Source: Pantanalinema sp. | GTDB lineage: Bacteria; Cyanobacteriota; Sericytochromatia; S15B-MN24; UBA4093 | Reading direction: 5' to 3' | Assembly: GCA_036704125.1 (NCBI GenBank) | Contig: DATNQI010000102.1 | Span: 1-64,000 of the forward strand | DNA: 64,000 nucleotides | The notes under the pieces: generated by a model | What the model saw: only the letters and a program-made list of their open reading frames with translations | What the model was told of the DNA's origin: nothing | The model's database searches: none | Made by a program: the position numbers and the translations under genes | Shown here: one piece after another, positions 55,929 through 64,000 of the stretch | Layout of the letters: each line of letters begins with the position of its first letter | How positions within the stretch are numbered: the first letter of the stretch is position 1

Positions 55929-56834
55929 ATGAAACACGTCTCGAAGATCCTGGGCATCGCTGCGATCGCCCTGACCCTTTCCGGCTGCGACGCCCTCAAG
56001 AACCTCACGCCGGGCGACCTCAACGCCATGCTCGCCGAGGCGGGCCTCGAGCTCAGGCTGACCGATGCCGCGGGCAACGCCAGAAGCCTCAAGCGAGACG
56101 AGATCAAGGCGGTGTACCTGGACGGCAAGCAACTGACACCCGACCAGTACGACGTCGTTGACGGCAAGATCAAGTTCCGCAACGTGCCGCGCGACAAGCA
56201 GCAGAAGGTCAAGATCGAGCTCAACGACGACCTGGGTACCCTCGATGGCCTTGACCTGGACACCCGCGAGGGCCACGAGTTCAGCAACCGGGAAGTCTTC
56301 GTGCCCGGGGCCGACGGCCGCTTCCACGAGGGCGAGCCCGGCCTCGAACCCGAAGAGGCCTTCCAGCGTCAGCACGCCGAGGATCTGATGCACCGGATCA
56401 CCCTCGACCTGAACCTTTCGGGCCTCAAGCCCGGCAACGTCAGGTTCTTCGGCGGGGCGCACACCAGGGAGCTGGCCGAGCGCGTCCACGGCCTCGCGCC
56501 CATGGCCTTCGACGCACCCGCCGAGGGCGACCTCCGGATGGACGTCCAGGTGCTCAACCTGACCGGCCCCAGCGCGTCGGACGTCCTGGACGTGACCTGG
56601 TTCGTGGCCTTTTCGCTCGAAGGGGAGTCCGTCAAGGTCCAGCGCTTCAAGATCAAGAAGGCCGATCTCAAGCGCCAGGATCCCGCTTCCGGCGAGCTGC
56701 CGCCCGCCCAGCTGCTCTCGGCTGCTGACATCGAGCTGGTCGGAGCCGAGACCTTCGACACCTTCGAGCAGGCCCGGTCGCAGTACCACTTCGAGGTGCC
56801 CATGGCGCCGCTCGCGCCCGGGGCTGGGCAGTAG
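55929..56834 (+). CDS. Hypothetical lipoprotein, 301 aa
   Basis: A predicted lipoprotein with a lipobox LSGC (Cys20) followed by Asp, which in E. coli would retain it in the inner membrane; whether that rule holds here is unknown. The mature part contains YLDGKQLTPDQYDVVDGKIKF and FRNVPRDKQQKVKIELND, beta-rich, then a charged, acidic middle. I do not recognise a family. It is followed by a hairpin terminator. Confidence 0.6.
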   Translation: MKHVSKILGIAAIALTLSGCDALKNLTPGDLNAMLAEAGLELRLTDAAGNARSLKRDEIKAVYLDGKQLTPDQYDVVDGKIKFRNVPRDKQQKVKIELNDDLGTLDGLDLDTREGHEFSNREVFVPGADGRFHEGEPGLEPEEAFQRQHAEDLMHRITLDLNLSGLKPGNVRFFGGAHTRELAERVHGLAPMAFDAPAEGDLRMDVQVLNLTGPSASDVLDVTWFVAFSLEGESVKVQRFKIKKADLKRQDPASGELPPAQLLSAADIELVGAETFDTFEQARSQYHFEVPMAPLAPGAGQ

Positions 56835-56857
56835 ATCGGCGCCGACGCCCAAGGTCG

Positions 56858-56896
56858 CGGGGGGCCCCGGGTCACTCCAGACCCGGGGCCCCCTCG
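56858..56896 (+). terminator. Hairpin terminator
   Basis: GGGGGGCCCCGGGTC pairs with GACCCGGGGCCCCC. It lies after the hypothetical lipoprotein gene. Confidence 0.75.
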
Positions 56897-56912
56897 TCAC
56901 TTCTTGTTCTTA

Positions 56913-56941
56913 TTGACAATCCCTCGCAAGAGGGCTTACTC
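56913..56941 (+). promoter_or_regulatory. Promoter of the porin-flavoprotein operon
   Basis: TTGACA followed after 17 bases by TTACTC. The Fur box lies 12 bases downstream, where a bound repressor would block transcription start or clearance. Confidence 0.55.
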
Positions 56942-56952
56942 TGGTGGCTGTT

Positions 56953-56972
56953 GATAATGAGAATGATTCTCA
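56953..56972 (+). promoter_or_regulatory. Fur box
   Basis: GATAATGAGAATGATTCTCA contains the perfect 7-1-7 palindrome TGAGAAT-G-ATTCTCA and closely follows the Fur consensus GATAATGATAATCATTATC. It predicts iron repression of the four genes that follow. Confidence 0.85.
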
Positions 56973-57015
56973 AAGTCATTGGCTTCGCCCTTCCACCCGC
57001 ACGAGGAAGTCTTCA

Positions 57016-58209
57016 ATGAAACATGCCATGCCCGTTCTCGCCGCCCTCAGCGTCCTGGTTGCCGCCCCCGCCTGGGCGCAGGCCCCCGCGCCCGAAAAGG
57101 CCCCGAGCATCACCTCCAACCAGGGCCCCGGCGGCCGCGCGATCACCTCCTTCGACCGACGCGCCCAGTCGCGGGTCGGGGGTTACTTCGACAACGAGTT
57201 CAGCCTGCCCCTCGACGGCAAGGACAGCACCTTCCGGCAGCACCGCCTGATCCTCCAGGCGTCCAGCTACCTGCACGAGAACCTCTTCTTCAACACCGAG
57301 ATCGAGTACGAGTACGGCGGCCAGATCAACGCCAACACCAAGGACGGCGAGCTCAAGATCGAGCAGGCCTGGGCCGACTACCGCATCAACGACGCCCTCT
57401 CCCTGCGCGGCGGCGTGGTCCTCGTCCCCTTCGGCATCGTCAACGTCCTCCACGACTCGGACGTGCGCGAGACGACCAACCGTCCCCTGATGGCCGACAA
57501 GGTCGTGCCCAGCACCTGGATGGACACCGGCGCCGGCTTCCACGGCTTCGTCTATCCCACCGAGGACATGCAGGTCTCGTACGAGGCCTACGTGACCAAC
57601 GGCCTCAGCGACAAGATCAGCGCCGACAAGGGTCTCAAGGACGCCCGCCCCAGCTTCAAGAAGGACAACAACGGCAACAAGGCCGTGTCGGGCCGCCTCT
57701 CCGTCAGCCCCTGGCTCGGTCTCGATCTCGGCCTGAGCGGTTACCGCGGGGTGTACGACGCCAACCGCAACCTGAGCATGCTGGGCGCCGACACCACCCT
57801 CTCGCTCGGCCCCGTCGAGATCCTCGGCGAGTACGCCAACGTCCAGAGCGAGGGCGGCACCTTCGCCGCCGACGCCACCCAGCCCACCGTCCTCACGTCC
57901 ATCCCGGGCACCATGGAGGGCTACTACGTCGAGGGCCGCTATCGCTTCTTCCCCGAGATCCTGCACGGCACCTTCATGGGGCGCGAGGGCGGCTTCCCGC
58001 AGGCCAGCATGGCCCTGGTGGGGCGCTATGGCCAGGCGAGCACCGACAAGGCGAACCCCGGCACGAAGAACGACCAGACCGAGTACCTGGTGGGCCTCAA
58101 CTACCGCCCCATCCAGACCTTCGTGACCAAGCTCGAGTACCAGCGCCTGGCCGATCCGATCGGCGGCAACAAGGACGCCATCTGGAGCTCGATCGCGGTC
58201 GGCTTCTAG
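57016..58209 (+). CDS. Outer-membrane porin, iron-regulated
   Basis: A 397-aa protein with a cleavable signal peptide (APAWAQ), alternating beta-strands throughout, and a terminal Phe (IWSSIAVGF), the usual outer-membrane barrel ending. The start ATG follows ACGAGGAAG. Segments such as HRLILQASSYLHENLFFNTEIE and RGGVVLVPFGIVN resemble OprO/OprP-type porins, but I cannot place the family firmly. It is the first gene behind a Fur box and probably lets small iron chelates or flavin in. Confidence 0.75.
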   Translation: MKHAMPVLAALSVLVAAPAWAQAPAPEKAPSITSNQGPGGRAITSFDRRAQSRVGGYFDNEFSLPLDGKDSTFRQHRLILQASSYLHENLFFNTEIEYEYGGQINANTKDGELKIEQAWADYRINDALSLRGGVVLVPFGIVNVLHDSDVRETTNRPLMADKVVPSTWMDTGAGFHGFVYPTEDMQVSYEAYVTNGLSDKISADKGLKDARPSFKKDNNGNKAVSGRLSVSPWLGLDLGLSGYRGVYDANRNLSMLGADTTLSLGPVEILGEYANVQSEGGTFAADATQPTVLTSIPGTMEGYYVEGRYRFFPEILHGTFMGREGGFPQASMALVGRYGQASTDKANPGTKNDQTEYLVGLNYRPIQTFVTKLEYQRLADPIGGNKDAIWSSIAVGF

Positions 58210-58219
58210 GGAGGACGCC

Positions 58220-58786
58220 ATGAGGATTGCATTGCCGCTCGTCGCGTTCGCGGCGATCGCGACGGCCCTGCCGGCCTTCGCGGAAGAAGAGGTCCCCCAG
58301 CTCTACGAGCAGGTCTACCTGACCAAGGAGCAGGCCCTCAAGATCGCCTTGCCCCAGGGTGACCCGGTGGTGAAGCGGGAGTACGCCCCTCGCCCCGAGG
58401 AGCGCAAGCGGATCGAGCGCCGCCTGGGCCGCAAGGTCACCGAGGACTCGTTCGCGGTCTACCAGAGCACGAGCGGCGGCAAGCCCTCCGGTTACGCCAT
58501 GATCCTGGACGAGCAGGGGAAGTACTACCCCATGACCTTCGTGGTCGGTCTCAAGCCGGACGGCAGCGTCCGCGACGTGGCCATCATGGTGTACCGGGAG
58601 CGGCGCGGCGACGACGTCAAGCGTCGCCGCTTCCTCAACCAGTTCCAGGGCAAGACGGCCGAGGACCCGCTGATGGTCAACCGGGACATCATCCACCTGA
58701 CGGGCGCGACGGTCTCGTCCTGGTCGGTCGCAGCCGGGGTCAAGAAGGCCGTCGTGATCGTCGACGAGCTGACGCATGCGCACTAA
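58220..58786 (+). CDS. Exported FMN-binding flavoprotein
   Basis: A 188-aa protein with a signal peptide (ATALPAFA) and a single FMN-binding domain of the RnfG/NqrC type. The flavinylation motif TGATVSS lies at residues 161-167; the fourth residue (Thr164) is the expected site of the covalent FMN. The region YPMTFVVGLKPDGSVRDVAIM is the usual core. The enzyme that attaches FMN, ApbE, is encoded two genes downstream. It should carry electrons in the periplasm. Confidence 0.85.
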   Translation: MRIALPLVAFAAIATALPAFAEEEVPQLYEQVYLTKEQALKIALPQGDPVVKREYAPRPEERKRIERRLGRKVTEDSFAVYQSTSGGKPSGYAMILDEQGKYYPMTFVVGLKPDGSVRDVAIMVYRERRGDDVKRRRFLNQFQGKTAEDPLMVNRDIIHLTGATVSSWSVAAGVKKAVVIVDELTHAH

Positions 58787-58795
58787 GAGGACGCC

Positions 58796-59566
58796 ATGAC
58801 CCGCACCATGCTGACCCTGCACCGCTGGCTCGGCCTCGTGGCCGGGGTGATGATCCTGATCGCCGCTTTCACGGCGATCGGCCTCAACCACCAGGACGCT
58901 TGGCGTCGAACGCCCCAGGCGGCTGCGGCCAGCTCGCCCTTCCAGAAGTACGTCCTCTCGACCGCCGTGGATCCGTCGGATTCGCGGCGCGTCCTGGTCG
59001 GCACCGCAGATGGCCTGTTTCGCTCGCTGGACGGGGGCTCGACCTGGGAGGAGGCCGTGCTGCCCGTCCCCGCCGAGCAGGTGGGGACCATCCTCTTCGA
59101 TCCCGGCCGAGCGGGGGTGGTCTACCTGGCGCTTCGCTCCATCGGGGTCTTCCGCTCCGAGGACCACGGCGACATCTGGGAGGAGCTGATCCTTCCCTTC
59201 TACCCCCCGGAGGGCACCCAGGTGGCGGGGCTCTCCCTCGATGGCGAGGGGCGCCTTTCGATCGCGAGCACCGACGGCCTCTACCGCCAGGCTTCCCCCG
59301 CCGGGGTGTGGGAGCGCGTGGGCAAGGCCGCCGCGCGTCCCGAGGACGGCAAGGGCTTCACGCAGCTGGTTTACGACCTGCACGACGGCCGCTTCTGGGG
59401 GACCTACGGGGTGCCCGTCACCGACGCGGTCTCGGTCGCCTTGATCGGGCTGGTGCTTAGCGGGTACCTGCTCTACTTCGGGCGCCTCGTCCGGGTGCGC
59501 CTGGGACGCCTGCGGGCCGCGCGCCTAGCCCGCGACAAGGCCCGCGAGCCGCTGGTCTCGCCATGA
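58796..59566 (+). CDS. PepSY-type membrane protein with inserted BNR/Asp-box repeats
   Basis: A 256-aa protein. The first helix, TLHRWLGLVAGVMILIAAFTA, and the last, FTQLVYDLHDGRFWG followed by VSVALIGLVLSGYLLYF, match the ends of PepSY-associated transmembrane proteins. The loop between, about 150 residues, holds Asp-box repeats: SLDGGSTW and SEDHGDIW, plus a weaker SPAGVW. These fit part of a beta-propeller facing the periplasm. It overlaps apbE by four bases. A transmembrane electron carrier is plausible; heme-ligand histidines are few (one in LHRW, one in DLHDG). Confidence 0.7.
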   Translation: MTRTMLTLHRWLGLVAGVMILIAAFTAIGLNHQDAWRRTPQAAAASSPFQKYVLSTAVDPSDSRRVLVGTADGLFRSLDGGSTWEEAVLPVPAEQVGTILFDPGRAGVVYLALRSIGVFRSEDHGDIWEELILPFYPPEGTQVAGLSLDGEGRLSIASTDGLYRQASPAGVWERVGKAAARPEDGKGFTQLVYDLHDGRFWGTYGVPVTDAVSVALIGLVLSGYLLYFGRLVRVRLGRLRAARLARDKAREPLVSP

Positions 59567-60585
59567 GGAGCCGCGCCTCGCGGGCCCTCGGGCTTGTCCT
59601 CTTCGGCCTGTCGCTCGTGGTCCCAGGCCTGCCCGCTGCGGCGCAGGAGGACGGCTTCCGCACGCAGGTCCGCTACGCCATGGGCACCCTCTGGACCATC
59701 GAGGCGCGCGGCCCCGGGGTGGATGAAGCGATGGAGCGGGCCTTTACCGAGGTGAAGCGCCTGGACGGGTGTCTCAGCACCTACCGGCCGGAAAGCGAGC
59801 TCTCGCGGGTCAACCGCGGGGCGGCGCGCGGCTGGGTGGGCGTCAGCGCCGAGACACTCGCCCTCTTGCGGCGCTCGCTCTCCTACGCCGAGCAGAGCGG
59901 CGGTGCCTTCGATCCCACGGTCGCTCCGCTGGTCCGGGCGTGGGGCTTCAAGTACCTGGACTACCGCATGCCTGATGAGGCCGCCATCGCCCGGGCCCGC
60001 GCCAAGGTGGGCTACCGGGGCGTCCGGCTCGATCCGAGGCGCGGGGTTCGCTTCGAGCGGCCCGGCATGGAGCTCGATCTCGGGGCGATCGCGAAGGGCT
60101 ACGCCGTGGACCGGGCCCTGGCGGTGCTCCGGGCGAACGGGGCGATCGCCGCCCGGGTGGACGCGGGGGGCAACCAGGGCGTCTGGGGGCCGCCGGAGGT
60201 GGGCGAGGCGTGGTCCTTCGGGATCAAGCACCCCCGCGAGGAGGGCGAGGTGCTCGGGGTCGTGCCGCTGAAGGCGGGGGGCGTCTCCACCTCGGGGGAT
60301 GCGGAGCGCGGCTTCTGGAAGGACGGGGTGCGCTACGGCCACGTGGTGGATCCCGCCACGGGGAGGCCGGTGCAGGGCCGGCTGAGCGTCACGGTCGTCG
60401 CCCCCACCGCCGAGGAGGCCGACGCCCTGTCCACGACCCTGTACGTCCTGGGCCCCGAGCGGGGCAGGGCGTATCTGGCGAATCACCCCGGGGCCGCGGC
60501 GCTCTACGTCCTGCCCCGGAGCCAGCAGGGAGCCTTTGCGATCGAGAAGGACGCGCGCTTCCCCTGGTTGTCATGGGGCGACTGA
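59563..60585 (+). CDS. apbE: FAD:protein FMN transferase ApbE
   Basis: A 340-aa exported flavin transferase that attaches FMN to a Thr or Ser of FMN-binding domains. Signal peptide ends AAAQ. Landmarks: YAMGTLWTIEA, GAFDPTVAPLVRAWGF, MELDLGAIAKGYAVD, RVDAGGNQGVWG, GGVSTSGDAERGF, and HVVDPATGRPV with the metal ligands. Its substrate is almost surely the FMN-binding protein encoded two genes upstream. Confidence 0.95.
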   Translation: MRSRASRALGLVLFGLSLVVPGLPAAAQEDGFRTQVRYAMGTLWTIEARGPGVDEAMERAFTEVKRLDGCLSTYRPESELSRVNRGAARGWVGVSAETLALLRRSLSYAEQSGGAFDPTVAPLVRAWGFKYLDYRMPDEAAIARARAKVGYRGVRLDPRRGVRFERPGMELDLGAIAKGYAVDRALAVLRANGAIAARVDAGGNQGVWGPPEVGEAWSFGIKHPREEGEVLGVVPLKAGGVSTSGDAERGFWKDGVRYGHVVDPATGRPVQGRLSVTVVAPTAEEADALSTTLYVLGPERGRAYLANHPGAAALYVLPRSQQGAFAIEKDARFPWLSWGD

Positions 60586-60701
60586 AGCAAGGCGCGACCT
60601 CCCGCTTGTTTGACGGCCGCTCGCCTGGGTATGCTGCCTACGCGTGCTGTGCGCCGCTCGAAATGGCGTGCCGAGTTTTGCAAGCGGTGGTAGTTGTGAG
60701 G

Positions 60702-61934
60702 ATGCTCGTGGGGCCTCAATTTCGCTCGCTGGTCTTCCTGTTGGTGCTGTTCTGGAGCCTTTCTTCGGTGACCGGCTGCGCCCCCGGCGACGAGGAGGGC
60801 CCCCCCGTGGTCGGCGTGCCGCAGGCCACCCCCACCCCCTCGGGGGAGGTCGGGGGCGCGATCGGAACGGGGGACGGAGGCACCTCGCCGACTCCGGCTC
60901 CGGCCCCTGCGATCACCCTCTGGCTGAAGGTCACGACCGACAGCCTCTTCGTACCGCCGGTGGACGGCGGCACTCCGCTCTACCCGAGCGCCTTCCTGTT
61001 CGTCGCGGAGGCGAGCAGCCCCTCGCTGCCCATCACCTGGCAGTCCTCGGACACGCGCCTCGCCACCGTGGACCCGGAGGGTCGGGTGCGCGCCGTACGC
61101 CCCGGGACCGTGGTCATCACCGCCCGCTGCCAGGACGCCCGGGCCACGGCCAGCGTCACGGTGGCGGAAAAGGCGCGCTTGTCTATCTCCACGCAGGGTG
61201 CGCCCGGGCAGACCAGCCGCGTCGAGTTGAGCGTGCGCGATGACCAAGGGCAACTGGTGGCGAGTCAGGCGACTTCCGACCTCACGCGCCTCGGCAACCT
61301 CACGGTCGAGGCCATCGCCCGCGACGCGGGCGGCCGGGCGCTCGCGGCGGGCCGCGCCGAGGGCGTGAGCCTCTTTCCCAACCAGCTGAGGTCCCTTGCG
61401 ATCCCGCTGAACGTCCCGCACCTCGACGCCGTCGCGAGCGCCGGCCCCCGGGCCGTGGCGACCCTGACGGGCAGCGGCTTCTCGCAGTGGATCAAGCTGC
61501 AGGGCGGCCAGCAACTGAGCTACGCTCCGAGCGTGTCCGCCGACTTCGACGGGGTCCCCGCGACGCTCACGGTGGTGAGCGACGCGGCCGCCCGGGTCAC
61601 GGTCCCGGCCACCCTCGCCGGGGCTTCCGCCCGGCCCTTCACCCTCAGCGTCGGAGGCTGCCCGGTGAGTTCGACCTTCAGGCTGGTGGGGGCGATCCGG
61701 ATCGACCCCTTCCCGGACACCATGGCGAACCTGAGCAAGCGCCGCTACACCGCGATCGCCTACGACACGGCGGGCCAACCCCTGAGCGACGCCGAGCTCG
61801 CCTGGGAGGCGAGCGACAAGGGGGGCGGCACCATGACCACCGACGGCAACTTCATGGCCACCACGCCCGGTACTTCGTTCATCACCGTCCGGTCCGGCGC
61901 GGTGACCGCGACCACCTCGGTCACCGTGCAGTAA
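60702..61934 (+). CDS. Lipoprotein with Big2 and TIG-like domains
   Basis: A 410-aa predicted lipoprotein. The ATG at 60702 is my choice; a GTG two codons earlier has a slightly better ribosome site. The lipobox is VTGC (Cys26), then a Pro/Thr linker. Bacterial Ig-like (Big2) domains are visible at about 85-150 (ITWQSSDTRLATVDPEG, GTVVITARCQD) and at the C terminus (ELAWEASDKGGG, GTSFITVRSG). The middle (ATLTGSGFSQWIKLQGG) resembles a TIG/IPT fold. A probable promoter (TTGTTT, 18 bases, TATGCT) lies at 60606-60635, so it need not be co-transcribed with apbE. Function unknown, probably surface adhesion. Confidence 0.65.
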   Translation: MLVGPQFRSLVFLLVLFWSLSSVTGCAPGDEEGPPVVGVPQATPTPSGEVGGAIGTGDGGTSPTPAPAPAITLWLKVTTDSLFVPPVDGGTPLYPSAFLFVAEASSPSLPITWQSSDTRLATVDPEGRVRAVRPGTVVITARCQDARATASVTVAEKARLSISTQGAPGQTSRVELSVRDDQGQLVASQATSDLTRLGNLTVEAIARDAGGRALAAGRAEGVSLFPNQLRSLAIPLNVPHLDAVASAGPRAVATLTGSGFSQWIKLQGGQQLSYAPSVSADFDGVPATLTVVSDAAARVTVPATLAGASARPFTLSVGGCPVSSTFRLVGAIRIDPFPDTMANLSKRRYTAIAYDTAGQPLSDAELAWEASDKGGGTMTTDGNFMATTPGTSFITVRSGAVTATTSVTVQ

Positions 61935-61943
61935 GGAGGAGCC

Positions 61944-63239
61944 GTGAGAAGCGCACCCTTCACCCTGGCCCTGATCCTCGGCGTCGCCGGCTGCGCCCTG
62001 GTGGCCCCCGGCGCCAGGCCTCCCCTCTCTGCCCAGGCCCTTCCCGCCGTGCAGGGGAGCCTCGAGCCCGGGGTACTGAACCGGCTCCGGACGGTGCAGG
62101 CCGATCTGGTCAACGACGTGGCCAAGGGGGCCACCGTCTCCTTCATCCAGCCGGGTGCCTCGCCCCTGACGGTGGCGACCACCGTCACGGACGCCCAGGG
62201 CGGCTTCGTGCTGAGGCTGGGCAGTTCCTTTCGCCCCGACGCGGGGGCCGTCTACTACCTGGAGGCGGTCAAGGGCCTCGGCTCCAATCATGCCGGCAAC
62301 AGCGCCGCTCGCGTCAGGACCCTGATCCGCTGGAGCGCCGGCGGCTGGGAGAGCCTCACCGGCTCGGGCATCACCCTGAGCCTCGCCACCACCGCGATCG
62401 CCGCCGCCGCCCAGATCAACACCGCGCAAGGGGCCACCGTGGCCCTCGACGGCCTCATGAGCAAGTTGCAGGCGGGTGTTTCGGACGGCGTCACCCCGAG
62501 CACCTTCACGCCGGTGCCGAACCTCTCGGTCGCCGACTACCGGGGGGCCTACGCGGTGGTCAGCGCGGCCCTCGGCGGCGACCTGGATCCCCTGGCGAGC
62601 ATCGACAAGGCACCGGGAGGCTTCTTTCTCAAGCCGACCGGCGGGATCGGGATCCTGCCCGGCCTCGGCGCCGACGTGGGGGACACGGTGACCCTGTCGG
62701 GGATCCCCTTCGAGGCCCAGGCCGCCGACAACCACGTCCGCTTCAACGGCGTGCCCGCGACCGTGACCGGGGTCGCGGGGGACCGCCGCTCCATCCAGGT
62801 GACGGTGCCCGACGGGGCGGCACGAGGGCCGGTGACGGTCGAGCTGCCTTCCAGGACCACCGCGGTGGCGGACTATCCCATCCTGGGGACCCTCCGCCTC
62901 GCCCTTTCCGGCATCCCGGGGGCCACGGCGACGGCGAGCGTCGTCCTCACGCCCGCGAGCGGGCCGGCGGTCTCGGCGACGATCGCAAGCCCCGGCGCCA
63001 CGGCCTCGCTCGTCTTCAAGGGCCTCGCGCCGGGCGACGGCTGGACCCTGAGCGCCCAAGCCGTGAACGCCGCCAACCAGGTCTGGGCGAGCACGACCCG
63101 GATCGACGGCCCCCCCGACGCGATGACCCTCGTGCCCCTGCCGGTGCCCGGCCCCTTCACCCTCAAGTCGGGGCTGAACGCGTGGACGGCCGGCCTGCGG
63201 ATCGCGCCCGTCTCGGTGACGGCGAGCGCGAGTTACTAG
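61944..63239 (+). CDS. TIG-domain lipoprotein, first of two tandem paralogues
   Basis: A 431-aa predicted lipoprotein starting at GTG after AAGGAGGAGCC. Lipobox VAGC (Cys17). The N-terminal about 170 residues (VTDAQGGFVLRLG, LIRWSAGGWESLTG) are shared with the next gene. The C-terminal part has a TIG/IPT-like domain (VGDTVTLSGIPF, VRFNGVPATVTGV, GPVTVELPS) and a further beta-sandwich. Nine bases after the preceding gene, so probably one operon. Function unknown. Confidence 0.65.
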   Translation: MRSAPFTLALILGVAGCALVAPGARPPLSAQALPAVQGSLEPGVLNRLRTVQADLVNDVAKGATVSFIQPGASPLTVATTVTDAQGGFVLRLGSSFRPDAGAVYYLEAVKGLGSNHAGNSAARVRTLIRWSAGGWESLTGSGITLSLATTAIAAAAQINTAQGATVALDGLMSKLQAGVSDGVTPSTFTPVPNLSVADYRGAYAVVSAALGGDLDPLASIDKAPGGFFLKPTGGIGILPGLGADVGDTVTLSGIPFEAQAADNHVRFNGVPATVTGVAGDRRSIQVTVPDGAARGPVTVELPSRTTAVADYPILGTLRLALSGIPGATATASVVLTPASGPAVSATIASPGATASLVFKGLAPGDGWTLSAQAVNAANQVWASTTRIDGPPDAMTLVPLPVPGPFTLKSGLNAWTAGLRIAPVSVTASASY

Positions 63240-63259
63240 CCATGCGCGCGGAGGTGACA

Positions 63260-64000
63260 ATGCAAAAGCGGAGCTTGAGCCGGGCGGCGCTGGCGCTGGG
63301 GGCGACCCTGCTTGCCGCCTGCCAGGCGATGGGGCCCGGGCGGCCGGACCTCGTGCCGGGTGCCGGCCAGGCGGCACAGGCGCTGACCACGGTCGTGCGA
63401 GGCAAGGGGGTCTTTCCCGCTCGCGCGATCGCAGCGACGGCCACCGACGTGACGGCCTACGCCACCGCGACCCTGCTCGAGTCCGCCACGGGCCGGGCGA
63501 TCGCAACCGGCCTCACCAACGCGCAGGGGGCCTTCACCCTCGCGCCCGGGGCGGCCTTCTCCCCGGCCCTCGATGCCTGTTACGACCTGCAGGTGACCAA
63601 GCGCGTCGGCGGGGCGGTCACGGGCAACAACCAGCTCTCCCTGCTCACGGTGCTCAAGTGGACCAGCGGTGGCTGGGCCAGCATCACCAACGCGGCGGGC
63701 GGCGCGGGCAGCATCGTGGTCAACCCGACGACCACCGCCGTGGCGCTCATCGACCGAGAGGACCCCGCCACGGCCTACGCGGACGTGATCGGCAAGGTCT
63801 CGGGGGCGAACCTGGATGGGGTGAGCGTCTTCACCACGCACACGGTCCCCGAGATCGCGGCCCGGGTCGCCGCGGTCACCGCCCAGCTCCAGCAGGACGT
63901 GGACCCGGTGGGCGATCGCCCCGCATCGTCGGGGGTCATGGCCCCCGACGACCCAGGGGATGCGACCCTGCACCACGATTACCAGGTGACCAAGGCCGGG
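63260..64000 (+). CDS. Lipoprotein, second tandem paralogue (3' end off window)
   Basis: An open frame from an ATG preceded by GGAGG to the window end (247 codons). Lipobox LAAC (Cys21). The N-terminal domain matches the previous protein: LTNAQGAFTLAPG and VLKWTSGGWASIT align with VTDAQGGFVLRLG and LIRWSAGGWESLT. The rest is Thr/Val-rich and beta-like. Complete length and C-terminal domains cannot be seen. Confidence 0.6.
   Translation, partial: MQKRSLSRAALALGATLLAACQAMGPGRPDLVPGAGQAAQALTTVVRGKGVFPARAIAATATDVTAYATATLLESATGRAIATGLTNAQGAFTLAPGAAFSPALDACYDLQVTKRVGGAVTGNNQLSLLTVLKWTSGGWASITNAAGGAGSIVVNPTTTAVALIDREDPATAYADVIGKVSGANLDGVSVFTTHTVPEIAARVAAVTAQLQQDVDPVGDRPASSGVMAPDDPGDATLHHDYQVTKAG

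Noticed and set aside
60504-63506. A 1000-codon open frame on the minus strand opposite the lipoprotein genes
   Set aside because: Arg/Gly/Pro-rich shadow frame. The + strand genes have signal peptides, lipoboxes and ribosome sites.

Overview
The window is about 64 kb of very GC-rich, densely coded bacterial chromosome from a diderm. The envelope evidence is lipoproteins, an S-layer-homology (SLH) outer-membrane barrel, a porin and Pro/Thr-rich linkers. Gene starts are usually set by strong GGAGG sites, and GTG and TTG starts are common. It has a DUF2993 protein and an SLH-barrel (both familiar from cyanobacteria), a complete 14-subunit NADH-type complex I with NuoEFG, an ISC iron-sulfur operon, and no photosynthesis genes. 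This would fit a non-photosynthetic cyanobacterial relative such as Sericytochromatia, but that placement is inference; a 16S or marker-gene tree would decide. I see no rRNA, tRNA, CRISPR, transposase or phage gene.

Layout. 1-5.8 kb: a CBS-less IMPDH/GMP reductase (cut by the left edge), an EF-hand lipoprotein, malQ, ywbE, an LssY_C-like lipoprotein and a BtuF-like binding protein. 5.8-12.3 kb: an orphan receiver protein, a tight five-gene minus-strand envelope operon (DUF192, SLH-barrel, DUF2993, ABC ATPase, ABC permease) and a chemoreceptor. 12.6-20.1 kb: a YiiX-like papain-fold protein and the minus-strand ISC operon iscR-iscS-iscU-iscA-hscB-hscA-fdx-ygfZ with its promoter and a candidate operator. 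20.2-24.2 kb: mnmG, a half-length glycosyltransferase and moeA.

24.3-31.6 kb is a nitrate/molybdenum island. It has a NarI-like cytochrome b, a Nas-type molybdopterin oxidoreductase, a four-cluster ferredoxin, a Tat-exported Rieske protein, a small membrane subunit and NarK. A broken gene follows, in which the first codons of moaC are joined to the tail of a moeZ (MoeB-rhodanese) gene; then come moaE and moaD. moeA, moaD and moaE make molybdenum cofactor for the reductase.

31.8-40.1 kb: uvrA, an endonuclease V with changed metal ligands, a carboxypeptidase-regulatory-like lipoprotein, a DnaQ-type exonuclease, a NUDIX hydrolase and MidA/NDUFAF7. 40.3-54.1 kb: nuoABCDEFGHIJKLMN in canonical order, ended by a strong terminator. 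54.2-56.8 kb: a soluble histidine kinase, a NarL-type regulator and a lipoprotein.

56.9-60.6 kb is, with the nitrate island, the most interesting part. A near-consensus Fur box precedes a porin, an FMN-binding flavoprotein, a PepSY-type membrane protein with a BNR propeller insert, and ApbE. This reads as an iron-regulated extracytoplasmic flavin electron-transfer (possible ferric reductase) system. 60.7-64 kb: Big2/TIG lipoproteins, two of them tandem paralogues; the last is cut by the right edge.
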